Source: MWCR01 sp041665165
GTDB lineage: Bacteria; Patescibacteriota; Patescibacteriia; 2-12-FULL-60-25
DNA length: 17,402 nucleotides
Assembly (NCBI GenBank): GCA_041665165.1
Contig: JBAYJJ010000025.1
Coordinates: forward strand, 1-17,402
Direction of reading: 5' to 3'
Made by a program: the position numbers and the translations under genes. The notes below the pieces were generated by a model. The model did no database searches and had not been told where the DNA came from. It saw only the letters and a program-made list of their open reading frames with translations. This document shows positions 12,985 through 17,402 of this stretch, one piece after another; the stretch's first letter is position 1, and each line of letters opens with the position of its first letter.

Positions 12985-13629
12985 ATGAAATACCTCAAAA
13001 TGGCGTTTGCAGGCCTGGTGATAAGTCTTGCAGCCGCACCAGCATTGGTTCACGCCGATGTCGTAACTCAAGACATATTGTCTAAGATTTCTAAAGATCC
13101 CGGGAATGAGAATCATTGCGCTTTAACGGAGAGCATCGTCAACGGTCAGGAAAAGCCAATATATGGCCAGACTGCAGTAGCAGCGCCATTGTGGAAGACG
13201 TTGACAGCCCAGGGAGGATTGTTGATCAGCATCCCGTGGTCTCCATATTGGTACATAGTTGGCAAGCAGATTCAATGGTATGAGTTTGATAATAGTGAAA
13301 ATCCAGTTTCACAATATTGGTTTGGTCGGTATCAAGCTGGCGATGCATGTAGTCTTAAACGTGAGTACTACGTTGATATTTATGCGGGCCAAACTTTTGC
13401 CAAGCATTTCGTAGCAACTCCAACAGATTCTACGACGGGAAAGATTTTTGAAAATTTTACATTGAATGGACGGCCTGCGGCCTTAGTTAGCGGAACAAAC
13501 CCATTCTGTGATCAGGAGTCGATCGCTGTTCAGATTTACAAAAATAGCAAACCATACACATTGGTCTTTTCTCATTTCTGCGGTGATATCAATGCTGAAA
13601 TGATCCGCATGGCGGCTCGTGTAAAATAG
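12985..13629 (+). CDS. small secreted protein, unknown function
   Basis: A 214-residue protein with a clear signal peptide: MKYLKM, a hydrophobic core, and VHA-D cleavage after residue 24. The ATG at 12985 is preferred over an in-frame GTG at 12931 because it opens directly on the signal peptide. The mature part is rich in Trp and Tyr in the middle (PWSPYWYIVGKQIQWYEF) and has four cysteines (NHCALT, DACSLK, NPFCDQ, SHFCGD), suggesting two disulfides in an extracellular beta-rich domain. No membrane anchor or lipobox. I do not recognise the family. It is monocistronic, with its own promoter and terminator. Confidence 0.75.
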   Translation: MKYLKMAFAGLVISLAAAPALVHADVVTQDILSKISKDPGNENHCALTESIVNGQEKPIYGQTAVAAPLWKTLTAQGGLLISIPWSPYWYIVGKQIQWYEFDNSENPVSQYWFGRYQAGDACSLKREYYVDIYAGQTFAKHFVATPTDSTTGKIFENFTLNGRPAALVSGTNPFCDQESIAVQIYKNSKPYTLVFSHFCGDINAEMIRMAARVK

Positions 13630-13645
13630 TCGTTTAATGTCAACA

Positions 13646-13673
13646 AAGACTCGGCTATGTGCTGAGTTTTTTT
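13646..13673 (+). terminator. Rho-independent terminator after the secreted-protein gene
   Basis: Stem ACTCGGC/GCTGAGT (13649-13655, 13661-13667, one G-U pair), loop TATGT, followed by a run of T. Confidence 0.85.
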
Positions 13674-13743
13674 ATTAAATATAGCAAATATCAGGCACTT
13701 ATCCACCGCTGAACAGGGCAGGCGTGCCAGAAAAGACGATTTG

Positions 13744-13752
13744 TGTTATGGT
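13744..13752 (+). promoter_or_regulatory. possible extended -10 promoter before the PAS gene
   Basis: TGT-TATGGT has the extended TGn form; there is no -35. A second weak hexamer TAATAT lies at 13755. It would give a leader of about 70 nt containing the GAAGCTC repeats. Confidence 0.3.
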
Positions 13753-13772
13753 ACTAATATAAAAGGCTGAGA

Positions 13773-13790
13773 AGCTCTCGAAGCTCAAGA
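13773..13790. repeat. GAAGCTC repeats shared with the next gene's leader
   Basis: GAAGCTC occurs twice here. Bases 13774-13790 match 14721-14737 at 15 of 17 positions. Both copies lie 30-60 nt before a start codon, and both leaders also contain CTTAAGG. Confidence 0.5.
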
Positions 13791-13829
13791 GGAAAGTCGC
13801 TGGATTTAGATAACTCTTAAGGAAAAAAT

Positions 13830-14672
13830 ATGTGCTCCATATTTTTATCCGAGCATCGATGTGCTTGCGGCAAACTTTTATTGAAAGGCATATTTTTTGA
13901 TGGCAGCGTCGAGATCAAGTGCAAGCATTGCAAGAAAATCAACCAAATAGGCAGAGTAAAGCTCGCAGATGATCCTGCGCGTTATTTATTGATCATCAAC
14001 AATCAAGGGAGGATAGTCAATGCCAGCGATTCAGCTGCGCATATTCTGGGGTATTTGCCCGAAGAGCTGGTCGGCAAGCATTTCACGGAAATAAATCCGA
14101 CCATGCCAGCGGAAATCGGGGACAGGTTTTTTGGGCCAGATTCGTTCCTGGATGAGGAAAATTATCTGCGCTTGGACACGACTCATCAGACGAAAAGCAA
14201 TGTGAAGATACCGGTCAGCGTGATGCTGAAATTGTATCATCCATCCGAAGAAGAAAGATGCTTGATGGTGTCGGCCGAAGTCAAGAGTACGGGAAAAGAC
14301 GGAAATGCGCTGCCTACCAGGGCGCTAGAGTTTTTGGATGAAGGCTGCGATTTTTTCGTGGAACTGGACAAAAAAGGAATGGTACAGTCAGTCAACAAGT
14401 CAATTGAAAATATATTCGGCTATACGCAAACCGAATGTATCGGGAGAAGTTTTTTGGATTTTATTCCGATTGAGGGAAGAGATGAAACCCGGAAGCGTTT
14501 CCAGTGTTTCATGGAAAAACAAATGCCATATCGGGTGGAAAACGAGAGGTTGACCTGCAAAAGCGGCAATGAGGTCTATTCTGATGTGTTTCTTACCCAG
14601 CACCTTAATGATTCAGGGGATTTCATTGGATATTATGTGTTAGGTTGGTTGATAAAAAAGAAGGATATGTAG
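13830..14672 (+). CDS. zinc-ribbon protein with two PAS domains
   Basis: A 280-residue cytoplasmic protein. The N-terminus (11-38) has a zinc-ribbon pattern CxCGKLL...VEIKCKHCKKIN, resembling the small Com-type ribbons known from Mu-like phages. PAS 1 covers about 50-150 (LLIINNQGRIVNASDSAAHILGY, then EELVGKHF) and PAS 2 about 165-275 (FFVELDKKGMVQSVNKSIENIFGYT). No kinase, cyclase, methyl-accepting or DNA-binding output domain follows, so signals would pass by protein contact or through the ribbon. AAGGA at 13819-13823, 6 nt before the ATG, is one of the few Shine-Dalgarno sequences in the window. The ligand sensed is unknown. Whether the ribbon binds nucleic acid or protein cannot be told. 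Confidence 0.8.
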   Translation: MCSIFLSEHRCACGKLLLKGIFFDGSVEIKCKHCKKINQIGRVKLADDPARYLLIINNQGRIVNASDSAAHILGYLPEELVGKHFTEINPTMPAEIGDRFFGPDSFLDEENYLRLDTTHQTKSNVKIPVSVMLKLYHPSEEERCLMVSAEVKSTGKDGNALPTRALEFLDEGCDFFVELDKKGMVQSVNKSIENIFGYTQTECIGRSFLDFIPIEGRDETRKRFQCFMEKQMPYRVENERLTCKSGNEVYSDVFLTQHLNDSGDFIGYYVLGWLIKKKDM

Positions 14673-14702
14673 TTTTGCCGCAGACAGAAAATGCGAAGCC
14701 CT

Positions 14703-14751
14703 TAAGGCTCAATAAGAGAGGCTCACGAAGCTCAATAAGTAATATATTGAG
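14703..14751. repeat. GCTCA repeats and small hairpin before the fibre-like gene
   Basis: AAGGCTCAATAA is followed 14 nt later by GAGGCTCACGAA, then GCTCAATAAG. CTCAATA (14731-14737) and TATTGAG (14745-14751) form a 7-bp hairpin followed by TAATTTTTA, a weak terminator or leader structure. The 17-nt core is shared with 13774-13790. Confidence 0.45.
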
Positions 14752-14765
14752 TAATTTTTAAGAAT

Positions 14766-16106
14766 ATGAAAAGCATTTTTTGGGCAGGCGTGGCAATAAT
14801 CATTGGACTGTTGCTATGCACGCAAGCTTTTGCCGCAGCTGATCTGAACGACGTTGCCGTATGGCAAGGCCAATATTTTATCGGAAATGTTTTTCAAAAA
14901 GGGACATTTGATTTTGATTTTAATGTTTATGATGCGGCAGAGGGCGGATCGCGATGCTTTTCAAGCTCAGAGACTTTGACGACAGGGAATTGGGGAGAGT
15001 GGTCAACTGAACAGCAAGGGGTAAGTTATACTTGCGATGAGGCTTCAAAGAGCTATTTTTTGGAGATCAGCATAAACGGAGTGAAACAGCTGCCTAGGCG
15101 TAGGCTGACTGTGCTGCATTTCTTAAGGGCTGATGTTAACGATCAGACAATAGGATCAATCACCGCGCCCTATATAAAAGCCACACAAGGCATCAAGGAA
15201 ATCAGCGAGAGCGTATGGCAGACAAAGTTATCGTTTGCGGCAGAGCTAGCCGAAGAGATGATTGCGGCCCAAGAGGATTTGGCCTTGGCTCACATCGCGA
15301 CAGCCAAGGCCATATCAGACATAACTGTGGGCGAAAGCATTGACCTGAAAAGATTAAGAATAATTGCGGCAAGCGAACTGGCTTTGGATGTGATCGCTAC
15401 GAATGCATCTATTGCCAAAGAAAAAGTGTTTGAAACAAGAGAGCTGATGAAATTAAACGGTGAAACGCCGGAAGATATTGCATTCATTGAAGAAGATGCG
15501 CAGGCCAAGGCTGAAGCTTTAGAGGTGCTGGCAAACGAAAAAGCTGGGGTTGTTGATTTGGCTTTGGATGTTGCGTTGGCCGGGTTAGTTGATGATGGAA
15601 AAAGGTTTTGCCTCAGCGACGGCACAAATTGTCCGCCGACTGGGAATGTTTGGGGGTTGATTACAGGCACTTTAAGCAATCAAACTGATTTAGCAACAGC
15701 ACTTGCAAGCAAAGTAAATAATACGGCTTTAGCTGTCTGGCCTGGCTCGACAAATATTACGACACTCGGGACAATCAATAACGCCCGCGTCACCAGCCTT
15801 ACGATTGACGGAGGCGCTGCAATCACAAATTTTTTGTCCGTATCGCAAGCGAACGTCGTGTCTGAAAGCATACCGAATAGAGTATGCGGAAATTATGCGA
15901 AAATAGAAGTCCGTGGGGCTAAGCCGGGCAATGCAGTTACAGTAGCTCCGAGGCCTGATATCAGCGGAATTGAGACGGTGAATTTATCATGGAGCGCGTA
16001 TGTTGCGGATACTGATACAGTCATTATTCGGGCCTGCAACCCAACGGCCAGGGCAATCGATACCCCGAATACGCAGACATGGGTGGTTGATGTGTGGGCA
16101 CCATGA
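14766..16106 (+). CDS. secreted protein with phage-fibre-like segments
   Basis: A 446-residue exported protein: signal peptide to about residue 23 (TQAFA-A). An N-terminal beta-rich module (31-122) has the pattern VWQGQYFIG...FDFDFNVYD...LTTGNWGEW...RRRLTVLHFLR. I recall similar modules in secreted proteins of CPR bacteria and DPANN archaea. Residues 135-275 are long Ala/Glu-rich helices. After FCLSDGTNCP comes WGLITGTLSNQTDLATALASK (296-316), a segment typical of phage tail fibres and trimeric surface fibres. The C-terminal 80 residues (KPGNAVTVAPRPD, NLSWSAYVADTDTVIIRACN) resemble the beta-sandwich ending of fibre proteins. No anchor is visible, so it may be released or assembled as a surface fibre or adhesin. 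It is probably co-transcribed with the gene 12 nt downstream. It could instead be a phage remnant, but no other phage gene is nearby. Confidence 0.7.
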   Translation: MKSIFWAGVAIIIGLLLCTQAFAAADLNDVAVWQGQYFIGNVFQKGTFDFDFNVYDAAEGGSRCFSSSETLTTGNWGEWSTEQQGVSYTCDEASKSYFLEISINGVKQLPRRRLTVLHFLRADVNDQTIGSITAPYIKATQGIKEISESVWQTKLSFAAELAEEMIAAQEDLALAHIATAKAISDITVGESIDLKRLRIIAASELALDVIATNASIAKEKVFETRELMKLNGETPEDIAFIEEDAQAKAEALEVLANEKAGVVDLALDVALAGLVDDGKRFCLSDGTNCPPTGNVWGLITGTLSNQTDLATALASKVNNTALAVWPGSTNITTLGTINNARVTSLTIDGGAAITNFLSVSQANVVSESIPNRVCGNYAKIEVRGAKPGNAVTVAPRPDISGIETVNLSWSAYVADTDTVIIRACNPTARAIDTPNTQTWVVDVWAP

Positions 16107-16118
16107 TTTCATTCACAT

Positions 16119-16763
16119 ATGCAAAGACTAGCGATTGTCGGAGCGCTAACCTCCTTACTGACGGCGATTTCAGCTTATCCGGTCAGGGCTGAGACCACTT
16201 TTTCTGATCAAGGAAGTATCTTTGTCATGAGTACATCAGAACCAGGTTCAGCTCCTGCTGGTGCTGTCCAAAACTTTGGTGGGCCGGGTTTTGGGCTTTT
16301 ACCGCCAATAACTCCTGTGTGGCAAACATATACTTACGGGAGCTCAACTCAACAGAACTCAAAGCCTGTTTTCGCTTTTCAACCTGTCTGCAAACCGATC
16401 GGAACGTCTTCATCATCTGTGGCGCTACCTTCAAATATTGTCTTTTTTACCAAAAGCATGAAGGCTTTTTATCGTCCGTCGCAGATTGTGGCATATGGAT
16501 ACCAATATAAGAATTTTTCTTCAAAAACAGCATCCGTAAAAATCATAAGGACGGTTAAAAACGGAAAAGGAAAAATTATCGAACAATCGCAAATTGATCT
16601 TAAGCTTAAACCGCAGGCTGTTTTTGCCAGACAGATAAAAACCAAGCTCAATAAATATGCAAAGCCCGGCAAATATATTGTCACGGTTTTTGTGTATTCA
16701 GGCAAAAAAATCATGGAACAAAAGTCCATTAATTTCATTGTCAAGAAGGGTCTCTTTTGGTAA
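16119..16763 (+). CDS. secreted protein with Ig-like C-terminal region
   Basis: A 214-residue protein with signal peptide MQRLAIVGALTSLLTAISAYPVRA-E. The mature N-terminal half is rich in Gly, Pro and Ser, likely disordered. From about 105 the sequence alternates strands (SNIVFFTKSMKAFYRP, ASVKIIRTVKNGKGKIIEQS, KPGKYIVTVFVYSGKKIMEQKS), as in Ig-like or fibronectin-type beta sandwiches. The unit KPGKYIVTVFVY fits a last-but-one strand. One cysteine only. It follows the fibre-like gene after 12 nt, so the two may form one extracellular system. No named family was recognised. Confidence 0.7.
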   Translation: MQRLAIVGALTSLLTAISAYPVRAETTFSDQGSIFVMSTSEPGSAPAGAVQNFGGPGFGLLPPITPVWQTYTYGSSTQQNSKPVFAFQPVCKPIGTSSSSVALPSNIVFFTKSMKAFYRPSQIVAYGYQYKNFSSKTASVKIIRTVKNGKGKIIEQSQIDLKLKPQAVFARQIKTKLNKYAKPGKYIVTVFVYSGKKIMEQKSINFIVKKGLFW

Positions 16764-16764
16764 A

Positions 16765-16796
16765 CAAAAAAGCGCATCATCACTCAGACGTGCGCT
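16765..16796 (-). terminator. terminator of the minus-strand orphan gene
   Basis: On the minus strand the stem AGCGCA/TGCGCT (16791-16796 with 16771-16776) has a 14-nt loop and is followed by TTTTTT (16771-16766). There is no T run in the other direction. Confidence 0.7.
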
Positions 16797-16804
16797 CGAG
16801 GTCG

Positions 16805-17107
16805 CTAGATCCTGGCCCAGAGGCAGGGCATTTCTTGGTAACCACAGAGGTCGATCATCTCCCATTTGATGAAGGGGCGATACCCTCTGTTCCTAAGGAG
16901 CATCCACAAGGATTGGCTCTCAGGGGACATCATGGAGAGAGGGACCCATCCGAACAGATGATAGAATGGGGCAAACCACCAATGTTCAGAGGCGCGACTT
17001 TTTATTTCTGCGATGAAGCACGACTTTTCTTTTTTCGTTTTCGCCACCCCGATCTTGGCGAGAGCATCCATCTCCAGCATCTGTCTGTTGTGGGTTATCT
17101 GAGCCAT
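16805..17107 (-). CDS. orphan small protein, unknown function
   Basis: A 100-residue protein, cytoplasmic by composition, rich in Trp, Met and aromatic residues in the middle (EHWWFAPFYHLFGWVPLSMM). No family recognised and no clear similarity to the other orphan at 5619. The gene is credible because of its signals: GGAGG ending 4 nt before the ATG, a TTGACA promoter with TGc-TAAAAC upstream, and a terminator after the stop. A plus-strand reading frame over the same bases has none of these. Three cysteines (Cys30, Cys88, Cys95) form no evident motif. It is divergent from the flippase-like gene. Confidence 0.72.
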   Translation of the reverse strand: MAQITHNRQMLEMDALAKIGVAKTKKEKSCFIAEIKSRASEHWWFAPFYHLFGWVPLSMMSPESQSLWMLLRNRGYRPFIKWEMIDLCGYQEMPCLWARI

Positions 17108-17142
17108 GTTTCCTCCATTGCAGGTGTACTTAGATGAAGGTT

Positions 17143-17171
17143 GTTTTAGCAGTTTTTTTGCGTCCTGTCAA
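17143..17171 (-). promoter_or_regulatory. promoter of the minus-strand orphan gene
   Basis: On the minus strand TTGACA (17171-17166), a 17-nt spacer ending in TGC, and TAAAAC (17148-17143). The layout is the same as that of the promoter at 5572. The leader of about 30 nt carries GGAGG. Confidence 0.6.
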
Positions 17172-17206
17172 TAGTTTTCCAAACTAACAGATGTAAACTT
17201 AGAACC

Positions 17207-17235
17207 TCGACTAAATGTCAGGAAACTAGTAGAAT
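17207..17235 (+). promoter_or_regulatory. candidate promoter of the flippase-like gene
   Basis: TCGACT (17207-17212), a 17-nt spacer and TAGAAT (17230-17235). The ATG is 6 nt downstream, so the transcript would be leaderless. Confidence 0.45.
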
Positions 17236-17241
17236 ATCCGC

Positions 17242-17402
17242 ATGATTAACCCAAAAACAGCCAAAAATGCAATGGTGCTGATGATGGCTACATTAGGCCA
17301 AAAATTCATCGCTTTTATTGCTTTTGCCCTGGTCGCTAGGCTGACTGGGCCGAATATTACGGGCACTTATTTTTTTGCTGTTTCAGTCACCTCGGTTTTT
17401 GT
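17242..17402 (+). CDS. polysaccharide flippase-like membrane protein, 5' part
   Basis: The first 53 codons of a gene that runs off the window. The protein begins MINPKTAKNAMVLMMATLGQ and continues into hydrophobic segments IAFIAFALVARLTGP and GTYFFAVSVTSVF. This pattern (short basic N-terminus, first helix, then LVARxxGPxxxGxYxFA) is typical of Wzx/oligosaccharide flippase and MATE-like lipid-linked sugar exporters, where it forms helices 1 and 2. Such proteins flip lipid-linked glycans for surface polysaccharide or teichoic-type polymers. The assignment rests on the N-terminus only. No Shine-Dalgarno is present. Confidence 0.7.
   Translation, partial: MINPKTAKNAMVLMMATLGQKFIAFIAFALVARLTGPNITGTYFFAVSVTSVF

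Noticed and set aside
13699..13707. DnaA-box-like TTATCCACC
   Set aside because: A single copy with one mismatch, no cluster, no AT-rich unwinding region and no dnaA nearby, so no origin can be claimed.
13789..13798. GAGGAAAGTC, like the start of RNase P RNA conserved region I
   Set aside because: The other conserved blocks of RNase P RNA do not follow, and the coding gene starts 30 nt later.
16757..17137. Plus-strand open frame of 126 codons over the minus-strand orphan gene
   Set aside because: It overlaps the end of the previous gene and has no promoter or Shine-Dalgarno, whereas the opposite strand has promoter, GGAGG and terminator in the right places.

Overview
The window looks like a chromosome segment of a Candidate Phyla Radiation (Patescibacteria, probably Parcubacteria-like) bacterium using the standard bacterial code (TGA serves as a stop for several genes). 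This placement is inferred from several traits seen together. Alanyl-tRNA synthetase is short and lacks the C-Ala domain. The RNA polymerase alpha subunit ends after its N-terminal domain. Most genes have no Shine-Dalgarno sequence. Genes are tightly packed, and short repeats lie both between and inside genes. No tRNA, rRNA, CRISPR array, transposase or integrase was found.

Layout. 1-482: end of an unidentified gene whose start lies outside the window, with a repeat-riddled C-terminus. 510-4558: alpha/beta hydrolase, a D-Ala-D-Ala carboxypeptidase-type serine peptidase, rlmN and mnmA, all on the plus strand. 4607-5422: two-helix membrane protein with a cytoplasmic GAF-like region. 5572-5980: an orphan small gene with its own strong promoter, Shine-Dalgarno and terminator. 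6067-8007: alaS. 8029-12170: a ribosomal/RNA polymerase operon (infA, rpmJ, rpsM, rpsK, rpsD, rpoA, rplQ, rplM, rpsI) with a clear promoter and a bidirectional terminator. 12192-13629: a minus-strand DUF218/YdcF-like gene divergent from a small secreted protein gene. 13830-16763: a zinc-ribbon/tandem-PAS protein, then two secreted proteins, the first with phage-fibre-like segments. 16805-17107: a second orphan small gene on the minus strand, with the same promoter and Shine-Dalgarno design as the first. 17242-end: start of a polysaccharide flippase-like membrane protein.

The housekeeping genes serve translation: rRNA and tRNA modification, tRNA charging, initiation factor, ribosomal proteins and polymerase alpha. 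The flanking genes concern the envelope and cell surface.

The most unusual signal is a set of degenerate tandem repeats with an almost constant 7-nt period but different sequences at each locus. They occur at about nine places between 92 and 8578. Some sit in frame inside genes (the partial gene, the carboxypeptidase linker, rlmN and mnmA). Others run directly into a start codon (510, 3413, 4607, 8579). In coding regions the arrays are stop-free; several intergenic ones carry TAA or TAG. Other repeat families are nested among them, including GC-rich palindromes near 140 and 3321 and a 96-bp inverted-repeat element at 5460.
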